From positions 1 through 64,000 of the forward strand of contig CAJWQG010000001.1 in the NCBI GenBank assembly GCA_913045175.1: a stretch of 64,000 nucleotides of DNA, written 5' to 3'. A model generated the notes under the pieces. That model made no database searches and was not told where the DNA came from. It saw only the letters and a list, made by a program, of their open reading frames with translations. Of this stretch, positions 1 through 7,389 are shown piece after piece. Origin of the DNA: an uncultured Gammaproteobacteria bacterium (GTDB lineage: Bacteria; Pseudomonadota; Gammaproteobacteria; Pseudomonadales; Azotimanducaceae). The number at the start of each line of letters is the position of its first letter. Position 1 is the stretch's first letter. A program made the translations under genes and the position numbers.

Positions 1-23
1 CAGTAACTGATACCAATCGACAG

Positions 24-1058
24 TTATTCTATCGCTGGGCTTCGCCTGGGGTCGAAGGCATCTCTTACTGCTTCACCGATGAATATCAGCAACGTCAGCA
101 TGACAGCCAGTGTGATAAAACCGGTGAGACCCAGCCAGGGAGATTGAATGTTTGATTTTCCCTGGGCCAGCAGTTCACCCAATGACGGTGACCCGGGCGG
201 CAAACCGAAACCCAGAAAGTCCAGCGCGGTCAGCGTCGTGATTGATCCATTGAGTATGAACGGCAGATAGGTAAGCGTCGCCACCATGGCGTTGGGTAGC
301 ACGTGTTTGACCATGATCTTGCGGGAATCAACGCCCAGTGCACGGGCTGCGCGAACGTGGTCAAAATTCCGCGTTCTCAGGAACTCTGCCCGCACCACAC
401 TCACCAGTGTCATCCAACTAAAAAGTACCAGCAGGCCTAACAACCAGCCAACACCGGGCTCAATCATGCTGGACAGGATAATGAGCAGAAACAGCATAGG
501 CAATCCGGCCCATACTTCAATGATTCGCTGCCCAATAAGGTCCACAAGGCCCCCGTAATACCCCTGTACCGCCCCGGCAGCGATACCGATGATTGATGCA
601 ATGATAGTAAGGGCAAGACCAAAAGCGACAGAAAGGCGAAAACCATAGAGCAGGCGGGCGACCACGTCCCGTGCACCGTCGTCGGTCCCGAGCCAGTGTC
701 TGGCAGAAGGTGGCGCCGGCACTGGCTCGTCGATGAACCAGTCAATCGTGTTGTAGTTGTAGCGGATAGGTGGCCATAGCATCCAGCCGCCCCGATCCAG
801 AATGAGTTGCTGGACAAATGGATCTTCGTATTTGGCCTCGGTGGAAAACTGCCCACCGAGTTCGTTCTCGGTGTAGGTGACGAAAATCGGCATCATGAGG
901 CGGCCATCCAGTTGCATGACAATCGGTTTGTCGTTAGCGAGAAATTCTGCAAACAGAGAAATGCCAAACAGGGTGAGGAAGATCCATAGAGAATAGTACC
1001 CGCGGCGGTTGGCGCGGAAATTTGCGAGGCGTCGTTGAGTTGGCGGTGACAATTTCAC
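24..1058 (-). CDS. yejE: Oligopeptide ABC transporter inner-membrane permease, YejE type
   Basis: Second permease of a Yej-type peptide importer (the family known for microcin C uptake). The protein has 344 residues. An N-terminal membrane segment (about 20-42) is followed by a periplasmic stretch of about 90 residues typical of YejE/OppC-type permeases. The core has about five more membrane segments (about 140-330). An EAA-type cytoplasmic loop near 'RAARALGVDSRKIMVKHVLP' contacts the ATPase in this family. The start is GTG and overlaps the yejB stop by 4 bases (GTGA), so translation is probably coupled. The stop is TAA at 24-26, so the gene is complete. The ATPase (yejF) expected next is not in the window. 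Family assignment is firm; the substrate is unknown. Confidence 0.9.
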   Translation of the reverse strand: MKLSPPTQRRLANFRANRRGYYSLWIFLTLFGISLFAEFLANDKPIVMQLDGRLMMPIFVTYTENELGGQFSTEAKYEDPFVQQLILDRGGWMLWPPIRYNYNTIDWFIDEPVPAPPSARHWLGTDDGARDVVARLLYGFRLSVAFGLALTIIASIIGIAAGAVQGYYGGLVDLIGQRIIEVWAGLPMLFLLIILSSMIEPGVGWLLGLLVLFSWMTLVSVVRAEFLRTRNFDHVRAARALGVDSRKIMVKHVLPNAMVATLTYLPFILNGSITTLTALDFLGFGLPPGSPSLGELLAQGKSNIQSPWLGLTGFITLAVMLTLLIFIGEAVRDAFDPRRSPAIE

Positions 1059-2143
1059 TCGCGCGTCTCGAAATCGATTCTTGGGTCAATAAGCGTATAG
1101 GTAATGTCGCCGATAAGATTCAGAATCAGGCCGAAAATGGTGAACACAAAAAGCGTACCGAACATTATCGGGTAGTCACGGGTTATCACCGCTTCAAAGC
1201 CTAATAGCCCGATACCGTTCAGGCTGAAGATCACTTCAATCAGCATGGAGCCGGTGAACAGAATTCCGATCAGTGCAGCGGGAAATCCCGCGATGACAAT
1301 TAACATGGCGTTGCGGAATACGTGACCATACATAACCTGGCCTTCCGTCAGACCTTTTGCACGGGCCGTCAGTACGAATTGCTTACTGATTTCCTCGAGG
1401 AAAGAGTTTTTAGTCAGCATCGTTAGCGTCGCAAATCCACCGATGGTTAACGAGGTGATGGGCAGCGCGAGATGCCAGAAGTAGTCGCGGATCTTGCCAG
1501 GGAGGGACATCTCGGCCCAGTTGTCACTCACCAGTCCGCGCAACGGGAACCAGTCAAAGTAGCTACCACCAGCAAATACGATGATCAAGATAATGGCGAA
1601 CAAGAATCCCGGGATGGCATAGGCGACAAAAATTACTGCACTGGTCCAGATGTCGAAACGTGTGCCGTCCTTCACGGCCTTATGAACACCCAATGGGATC
1701 GAGATCATGTAAATAAGCATAAGTGACCACAAGCCCAGGGATATGGATACGGGCAGACGATCCAGAACCAGGTCGACCACGGGCGTGTCCTGGTAATAGC
1801 TGTCTCCGAAATCAAAGGTCGCGTAATTCCAGATCATGATGAAGAAACGTTCGTGCAGTGGTTTGTCGAAGCCGAACTGTTTCTCTAGTTCGGCCAGAAG
1901 TTCGGGGTCCAGTCCCCTTGCAGCAGGATTGTTACCACCGTCAACCAGGGATGAAGACCCCATGTCTGATGCGGCACCTGTCGCCCGCGTCGATACCGTA
2001 CCACTGTCGGTGCTGGACATCTGTTCAATGATTTGGTCGATCGGACCGCCGGGTGCGAATTGAACCAGAATGAAATTGACCAGCATGATGCCAAACAGTG
2101 TGGGGATCATCAGCAGTATGCGTTTCAGGATATAGTTAGCCAT
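1055..2143 (-). CDS. yejB: Oligopeptide ABC transporter inner-membrane permease, YejB type
   Basis: First permease of the Yej-type importer. The start is typical of DppB/YejB proteins (MANYILKRILLMIPTLFGIM), with the first membrane segment at about 9-30. A long periplasmic insert of about 100 residues, rich in Ser, Thr and Gly, follows and is characteristic of YejB rather than DppB. The other membrane segments lie at about 135-350. The EAA-like loop is 'LTARAKGLTEGQVMYGHVFRN'. The gene sits between the binding protein (61 bases upstream) and yejE (4-base overlap), so the three form one operon. At 362 residues the length is normal. Confidence 0.9.
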   Translation of the reverse strand: MANYILKRILLMIPTLFGIMLVNFILVQFAPGGPIDQIIEQMSSTDSGTVSTRATGAASDMGSSSLVDGGNNPAARGLDPELLAELEKQFGFDKPLHERFFIMIWNYATFDFGDSYYQDTPVVDLVLDRLPVSISLGLWSLMLIYMISIPLGVHKAVKDGTRFDIWTSAVIFVAYAIPGFLFAIILIIVFAGGSYFDWFPLRGLVSDNWAEMSLPGKIRDYFWHLALPITSLTIGGFATLTMLTKNSFLEEISKQFVLTARAKGLTEGQVMYGHVFRNAMLIVIAGFPAALIGILFTGSMLIEVIFSLNGIGLLGFEAVITRDYPIMFGTLFVFTIFGLILNLIGDITYTLIDPRIDFETRE

Positions 2144-2160
2144 AACTATCGCTGCCCCTT

Positions 2161-2213
2161 ACTAACAATGTTAGTACTGCACCTTTCATCAGTCCCCATT
2201 TCATCAGTCCCCA
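2161..2213. repeat. Small hairpin and tandem 15-bp duplication at the yejA 3' end
   Basis: A short inverted repeat, ACTAAC-AAT-GTTAGT, lies at 2161-2175. Two exact back-to-back copies of TTTCATCAGTCCCCA lie at 2184-2198 and 2199-2213. The second copy contains the yejA stop codon, so the 3' end of the gene has been duplicated into the yejA-yejB spacer. No function is assigned. It could be a replication-slippage product, or the hairpin could tune processing of the mRNA between the two genes. Confidence 0.6.
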
Positions 2214-4141
2214 TCGCCTGCAGTCTTCAGGTAGGCATCTACAGCATCTGACTTATCGGCATCAGTCCACCAGGTTTCGGGAAAAGAATAGTACCGATTC
2301 TCAGCGGATTTTTCGGGTCTGCCGAACCGGTCCCAGTAACTCCATCGCGCACCGGGCTCCACCTGGGTAGGAATCAGGAAGTAATTGTGCAGCATGACTC
2401 GATCCAGTGCTCTGCCGGTAGCGAGCAGTTCATCCCGGTCGAAAGTGCTAAGGGCACGTTCAATGAAATAGTCAACGACTTCGTTACTAATACCTGCCCA
2501 GTTCTCGGTAAGCAAAACCTTGGCGCTGTCTGAGTGGTAGTAAGACTTCAGGTAGGTACCCAAGGTTGGTGACGCCGAGTATCCGCGGTAACAGGCGTCG
2601 AACTTAAAATTGCGCACCCGGTTACGAAACTGCGCCATATCTGCCGTACGGACTCTTGCGTCGATACCCAGTCGCTTCAGCGCGGCAACGTAGGGTAAAG
2701 CACTGCGCTCTTCACTGGCGTTGCGGGTCAGCAATTCGAACGTAAACTGCTCGCCGTTCTCATTGAGCAGTTTGCCGTCTATTACGTTCCACCCCGCCTC
2801 ACTGAACAGTCGCTCCGCTTCGAGCATATTCTCCCGGTTGAGCCCAAGACCGTCAGAGCTGGGAAGTGAGAAGACCTCGGTAAACACCTCCGCCGGCAGC
2901 TTGTCTCTGAATTTATTGAGTAGTTCCAGTTCCCGACCTTGTGGCAATCCTGTTGCAGCCAGTTCGGAATTGTCGAAATAGCTTTTCACACGCAGGTAGA
3001 AGTCGTAATTCAGTACACGGTTTATCCATTCAAAATCATAAGCGTAGGTTAATGCCTTGCGAACCAGCCGGTTTTCAAATTTGCTGCGTCGGTTATTAAT
3101 GAGAATGGAACCCGCCATCGAGGTGATGGTTCGTTGTTCGGCGATTTCCTGGATGAAGTAACCATCTTTCACGGCGGGAATGTCCGCATAAGAGGTCATC
3201 CAGTCCTTGGCGACGTCTTCGCCGCGAAAATTCAGGATGCCTTTCTTGGCAGCTTCGCGGGCAACTGTGTTGTCTCTAAAATATTCAAAGATGATTCGCT
3301 GGAAATTGTACTTACCTCGAACAGAGGAAACCTGCCATCCCCAGTAGTCTTCAACACGTTCATATACGATACGTTTGCCGGGATCAAATTCGGTAATCTT
3401 GTAGGGTCCACTGCCCAGTGGGGGTGTTGTTAGAGACGTTTTGCTGATGTCGTTATCTCTCCAGTAGTGTGCGGGGAGAATCGGCAGATGGCCAATAGTC
3501 AGTCCGGAACTTGGGTTGCGGAAACCAGCATCATCGATATGAAAAGTCACTTCCATGGGGCCTGTTTGCAGGGCGTCGCCGAAATGTTTGAATGACGCAC
3601 GGATACCGGCGGTCGAATGGTGACGCATGAAATCCATCGTGAATATCAGGTCTGCTGGAGTCACCGGTGTGCCGTCGTGCCACCGCGCGCGTGGATCAAT
3701 TCGGACCTTGAACCAGCTGTAGTCTGCCGCGTGTGCGATGGATTGCCCGAGGCGGGCATAGTGTGCTGCAGGTTCATCATCACTGGGTTCCAGAATCCGA
3801 TCAAACAAAAAGTTCCATGCACCTACAATGCGATAGCCCGTCGGGTTGAGGCCTTTTTGAATCCATGGCGTGAAACTGTTGAAAGTTCCGATTACCGGCA
3901 CGACCAGATCGCCGCCGATGGGCGCGTCGGGGTTCACATAGTCGAAGTGCGGGAAATCGACCGGGTATTGCAGGTCACCATAAAAAGAAAATCCGTGGCG
4001 AAACTCGGGTTCAACATCTGTCTGTTCAGATGCGGCAAGCCCCGCCACAGGAAGCAGAAATGCGATCAGCAGAGGAAACAGGCGACGCCTGGCGAATTGC
4101 GCCCACTCTACGACGTTGGGTACGGACTGTATTCGACTCAA
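2204..4141 (-). CDS. yejA: Periplasmic oligopeptide-binding protein, SBP family 5, YejA type
   Basis: Extracellular solute-binding protein of 645 residues that would deliver peptides or peptide-like compounds to the downstream YejB/YejE permeases. A long signal peptide (basic 'RRRLFPLLIAFLLPVAGLA') ends near residue 36. The YejA signature 'HGFSFYGDLQYP...HFDYVNPDAP' follows. The family 5 core region 'ARWHDGTPVTPADLIFTMDF' is near residue 155. The likely start is TTG with a GGAT element just upstream; no ATG is well placed. It begins 35 bases after the acyl-CoA dehydrogenase stop, so it may share that transcript. It is a paralogue of the protein at 23044-24870. Confidence 0.9.
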   Translation of the reverse strand: MSRIQSVPNVVEWAQFARRRLFPLLIAFLLPVAGLAASEQTDVEPEFRHGFSFYGDLQYPVDFPHFDYVNPDAPIGGDLVVPVIGTFNSFTPWIQKGLNPTGYRIVGAWNFLFDRILEPSDDEPAAHYARLGQSIAHAADYSWFKVRIDPRARWHDGTPVTPADLIFTMDFMRHHSTAGIRASFKHFGDALQTGPMEVTFHIDDAGFRNPSSGLTIGHLPILPAHYWRDNDISKTSLTTPPLGSGPYKITEFDPGKRIVYERVEDYWGWQVSSVRGKYNFQRIIFEYFRDNTVAREAAKKGILNFRGEDVAKDWMTSYADIPAVKDGYFIQEIAEQRTITSMAGSILINNRRSKFENRLVRKALTYAYDFEWINRVLNYDFYLRVKSYFDNSELAATGLPQGRELELLNKFRDKLPAEVFTEVFSLPSSDGLGLNRENMLEAERLFSEAGWNVIDGKLLNENGEQFTFELLTRNASEERSALPYVAALKRLGIDARVRTADMAQFRNRVRNFKFDACYRGYSASPTLGTYLKSYYHSDSAKVLLTENWAGISNEVVDYFIERALSTFDRDELLATGRALDRVMLHNYFLIPTQVEPGARWSYWDRFGRPEKSAENRYYSFPETWWTDADKSDAVDAYLKTAGDGD

Positions 4142-4176
4142 TTTTGATCCTGTCTCAAGAAGGAACCGGGATACTG

Positions 4177-5400
4177 TCAGACATCGGTATCGCCTTTGAG
4201 CAGCCTTTGTACGATCGTGCGATTGAGGATTTCGTTTGAGCCATCGGCAATGTTGATGATACGCAGCGATTGCCAGGCCTCAGACAGACCGAGTTCGTTA
4301 GTCAGGCCCATCGCACCATGAGCCTGTATGGCCCGATCGAGCGCCTTGATTCCTTGCTCGACTGAGTATTTCTTGGTCATGGAGAGTTCCTTGATCGCGG
4401 CTTCCCCCTGGTCCAGTAGCCCTGTCGCATTGAGACCCATCAGGTGTGCGGCATGAAGCTCAGTAGCTGATTCCGCCAATGGAAAGGTGACCCCCTGGTA
4501 TTCCGAAATGGGCTTGCCGAATGTTTCCCGGATTTTCGCGTACTCCAGGGCCATCTCGATCGCCCATCGCCCCAGGCCCACTGCCCGGGCCGAGTTGTAA
4601 ATGCGGCCCAGGGAGACGCCAAATAACGCGGCGGCGAAGCCGTTGTGTAGCTCGCCTACCAATTGCCAGGGCTCGACCCGAAGATTCTCAATGCGCAGCT
4701 CTGCTTCATCACCACCAATATGGCCAAACAGCTTCACCACGCGCTGAACTTCAAACCCCGGTGCATCGGTTGGGACCATGAATGCTGATATCGCACCTCT
4801 TTTTGTCGGGTCGGTTACCGCAAAGATAACGCAGTAATCCGCGATGGGCGCGTTCGAGATCCAGATCTTTCGACCATTGATAAGCCAGCCATCGCCATCT
4901 TCAACGGCTCTGGTTTTGATCATTGCGGCATCGGACCCGGCATCCGGTTCAGACAGGGCAAAGCACATGGATTTTTCGCCTGTCATCAGTGGTTCAAGAA
5001 ATTCCTCACGAGCGCGGTCCGTGACTTTCTCCAGTAAGCGGCTCGGGCCAAATGCCCAGTGCGCAAGCGCGTACAGCGTCATCCAGTTTTGCGCACCACA
5101 GGTATGGAACAATTCCTCCCAGCACGCGTAGTAGGCCTGCATCCCAAAGCCACTGCCACCGAGACTCTCGGGAACGCACATGTGATAGTAACCGGCGCTG
5201 GCCGAGGCCACTCGTATTTCCTTAATTAACTGACGTACCGGCGCAGAAAGGCGGCCGTCTTCCTCGAACTTGAGGCGTGGGTTTTCCAGCAGTTCGCGGT
5301 TCGCGTCGTGTCTGGGGATGACTTCGGCTTCTGCGAAAGCACGAATGCCGTCGCGGACCTGTTTAATATCTTCTGGTAATTCAAATGCTATCGCACTCAC
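4177..5400 (-). CDS. Acyl-CoA dehydrogenase, ACAD10/11-like C-terminus
   Basis: FAD-dependent dehydrogenase of 407 residues for alpha,beta-oxidation of an acyl-CoA. The middle domain carries the family signature 'CFALSEPDAGSDAAMIKTRA', followed by 'WLINGRKIWISNA'. The C-terminal helical domain contains 'IQAHGAMGLTNE'. Where classical enzymes have the catalytic Glu in 'YEGT', this one reads 'ADGSNEIL', as in ACAD10/11 and FadE2-like proteins, so the preferred acyl chain may be unusual. The start is GTG with a strong AAGGAG upstream. It lies 40 bases after the next dehydrogenase and just before yejA, all on one strand. Confidence 0.9.
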   Translation of the reverse strand: MSAIAFELPEDIKQVRDGIRAFAEAEVIPRHDANRELLENPRLKFEEDGRLSAPVRQLIKEIRVASASAGYYHMCVPESLGGSGFGMQAYYACWEELFHTCGAQNWMTLYALAHWAFGPSRLLEKVTDRAREEFLEPLMTGEKSMCFALSEPDAGSDAAMIKTRAVEDGDGWLINGRKIWISNAPIADYCVIFAVTDPTKRGAISAFMVPTDAPGFEVQRVVKLFGHIGGDEAELRIENLRVEPWQLVGELHNGFAAALFGVSLGRIYNSARAVGLGRWAIEMALEYAKIRETFGKPISEYQGVTFPLAESATELHAAHLMGLNATGLLDQGEAAIKELSMTKKYSVEQGIKALDRAIQAHGAMGLTNELGLSEAWQSLRIINIADGSNEILNRTIVQRLLKGDTDV

Positions 5401-5440
5401 CGTATTCTCCTTATCGGCGTTAGTGTTGCTCGTTAACCGC

Positions 5441-6595
5441 TCAACCCTTGGCTTTGCGTATCATGTCTCTTGCGATGACGGTTTGCTGGATCTGGGAGGT
5501 GCCTTCGTAAATCCTGAACAAACGGACATCACGATAGAATCGTTCGATGCCGTAGTCTTCGATATAACCGGCGCCACCGTGGATCTGAACCGCCCGGTCT
5601 GCAACCCTGCCGGCCATCTCTGTTGAAAAGAGCTTACATGATGCAGCAAGTGCGGCGACATTCTCGCCAGCATCACGCCGTTTGGCGGCATCGGCAATCA
5701 TACACTTTGCCGCATAACATTCGGTTTGACTGTCCGCTAACATCGCCTGAATCAGTTGAAAATCCGCGATCGGCTGGCCGAACTGCTTTCTCTCCATAGC
5801 GTATTGCAGGCTATCGCTAATCAGCCGTTCTGCAACCCCGACGCTGATTGCACTGATGTGCAGCCGGCCCTTGTCCAGAACCTTCATCGCCGTTCTGAAT
5901 CCTACATTCTCGGCGCCGCCGACCAGCCTGTCTGCTGGCACGTGAACGTCTTCGAAAATGACATCACATACGTGAGCGCCTTGCTGACCCATTTTGTTGT
6001 AGGGTTTCCCCATGGATACGCCGGCCGTGGATCGATCAACCAGAAAAGCAGAAACACCTCTGGAACCCTTTTCTTCAGGATTGGTGCGTGCAAATACAGT
6101 GAGCAAATCGGCCTGAGGTGCATTGGTGATGTATCGTTTAGTGCCGTTCAGTACGTAGTCATCGCCTTGCTTCCTGGCTGTGGTTTTGACGGCTGCTGAA
6201 TCGGATCCTGCTTCCGGCTCTGTCAGGCAGAAGGAGCCAACAATTTCACCCGTAGCCATCCCGGGCAGGTAGTGCTGTTTTTGCTCTTCGGTGCCATCGA
6301 TAACAAGGGACTGTGATCCGATTCCCACGTTAGTACCAAATGCGGAGCGAAACGCCGGAGAGGTGTGGCCAAATAGTCTTGCGACTTCGACCTCTTCGGA
6401 CATATTGAGCCCGAGGCCACCATATGATTCGGGTATTGTCAGCCCATAGAAACCCAGCGCCTTCATCTCTACAATGACATCGTCAGGGATCCTGTCCTCC
6501 TCGCCGACCTGAGACTCCAACGGCCGTAGCCGCTCATTTACAAATTTGTCTACCGTATCAAGTAGCTGGTTCAGGGTTTGGTCATCAAGCGCCAT
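5441..6595 (-). CDS. Acyl-CoA dehydrogenase, short/medium-chain type
   Basis: Second acyl-CoA dehydrogenase (384 residues), of canonical type. It has the FAD/substrate signature 'FCLTEPEAGSDSAAVK', a 'YVLNGTKRYITNAP' middle domain, and the second signature 'QIHGGAGYIEDYGIERFYRDVRLFRIYEGTSQI', quoted here only to locate the catalytic Glu in 'YEGTSQ'. It probably passes electrons to ETF. An SD-like GAGG precedes the ATG. It is the first gene of a possible five-gene unit running through yejE. The exact acyl chain cannot be read from sequence; branched short-chain substrates are possible given the E1 and Lrp genes next door. Confidence 0.92.
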   Translation of the reverse strand: MALDDQTLNQLLDTVDKFVNERLRPLESQVGEEDRIPDDVIVEMKALGFYGLTIPESYGGLGLNMSEEVEVARLFGHTSPAFRSAFGTNVGIGSQSLVIDGTEEQKQHYLPGMATGEIVGSFCLTEPEAGSDSAAVKTTARKQGDDYVLNGTKRYITNAPQADLLTVFARTNPEEKGSRGVSAFLVDRSTAGVSMGKPYNKMGQQGAHVCDVIFEDVHVPADRLVGGAENVGFRTAMKVLDKGRLHISAISVGVAERLISDSLQYAMERKQFGQPIADFQLIQAMLADSQTECYAAKCMIADAAKRRDAGENVAALAASCKLFSTEMAGRVADRAVQIHGGAGYIEDYGIERFYRDVRLFRIYEGTSQIQQTVIARDMIRKAKG

Positions 6596-6768
6596 CGATC
6601 ATCCTCGTAAATTTCGTAATAGGACAGTTTACGAGATTCGAGGGGTGGTTGACGACAGCCCACGGTACGCTCGCAGGAAAATAAAAGCCGCGGCTAGCGG
6701 CAGAGGACTAGTCAAACTCGGCCGGTGTATGGCGATTTTGAAAAGGCCGTCTATGAGGCAATCACCGA

Positions 6769-7254
6769 TTAATGGAGTGATTCGCCCAGGGATTCGCCAA
6801 GAGGTAACTCCGTGTTGTACACCACCTGCTTCAACGTAATGCTGGATTGAATATTAGCAACGTCCGGGATGCGGGTAAGCTTGTCCGCGAGGAATTTTTC
6901 GTAACTCTCGAGGTCAGGTACCACGATACGCACCAGGTAATCGGAACTTCCGGTCATCATGTAACACTCCATCACCTCGCGGTAGGACTTAATTCGTTGC
7001 TCGAATTCCTCTAACCCGGAACGTTCCTGACGCACCAGCGATACGCTGATAAAGATCGAAATGGGTAGGCCCACTGCACCCGCATCAACAATGCCAGCGT
7101 AGTGTTTGATGACACCCGCGTTCTCCATCGCCCTGACTCGGCGCAGGCATGGTGCTGGCGACAAACCGACAGCGTCTGCCAGGTCGACATTACTAATACG
7201 GGCGTTGTTTTGTAGAAAATGTAGTATGCGGTAATCGGTCTGATCAAGATTCAT
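6769..7254 (-). CDS. Lrp/AsnC-family transcriptional regulator
   Basis: Regulator of 161 residues. The N-terminal winged helix-turn-helix (about 1-55) includes 'NVDLADAVGLSPAPCLRRVRAME'. The C-terminal RAM/ligand-binding domain (about 65-150) contains 'GSSDYLVRIVVPDLESYEKF' and the expected 'IQSSITLKQV' strand. The ORF track extends 24 residues upstream through AT-rich promoter DNA; the start at MNLDQTDYRIL fits the family. It is divergent from the AceE-type gene. This resembles Pseudomonas putida mdeR, an Lrp-type activator divergent from mdeAB, so it probably controls that gene and itself. The effector is unknown. Confidence 0.9.
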   Translation of the reverse strand: MNLDQTDYRILHFLQNNARISNVDLADAVGLSPAPCLRRVRAMENAGVIKHYAGIVDAGAVGLPISIFISVSLVRQERSGLEEFEQRIKSYREVMECYMMTGSSDYLVRIVVPDLESYEKFLADKLTRIPDVANIQSSITLKQVVYNTELPLGESLGESLH

Positions 7255-7389
7255 ATTAAGCAATATATATACATAAATTTTACTAATATAATTTATATAT
7301 TGCGTATTATAAATACATACAGCCATAAATAGAAATCCTATATTTCCAGATATCTCTATACTGGTGTGTATTGAACCAAACGCTGACTG
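7255..7389. promoter_or_regulatory. AT-rich divergent promoter with inverted repeat, Lrp-type
   Basis: The 135 bases between the Lrp-type regulator and the aceE-like gene are strikingly AT-rich. They hold a 9-bp inverted repeat, CAATATATA (7261-7269) and TATATATTG (7294-7302), with 24 bases between. Lrp-family proteins often bind such sites, so this is the probable operator (inference). A TATACT at 7367-7372 could be a -10 element for aceE. No clear Shine-Dalgarno precedes the aceE ATG. Confidence 0.5.

Noticed and set aside
3617-4147. 176-residue plus-strand ORF opposite yejA
   Set aside because: Antisense to the conserved N-terminal half of a binding protein; Cys- and Arg-rich random-looking composition.
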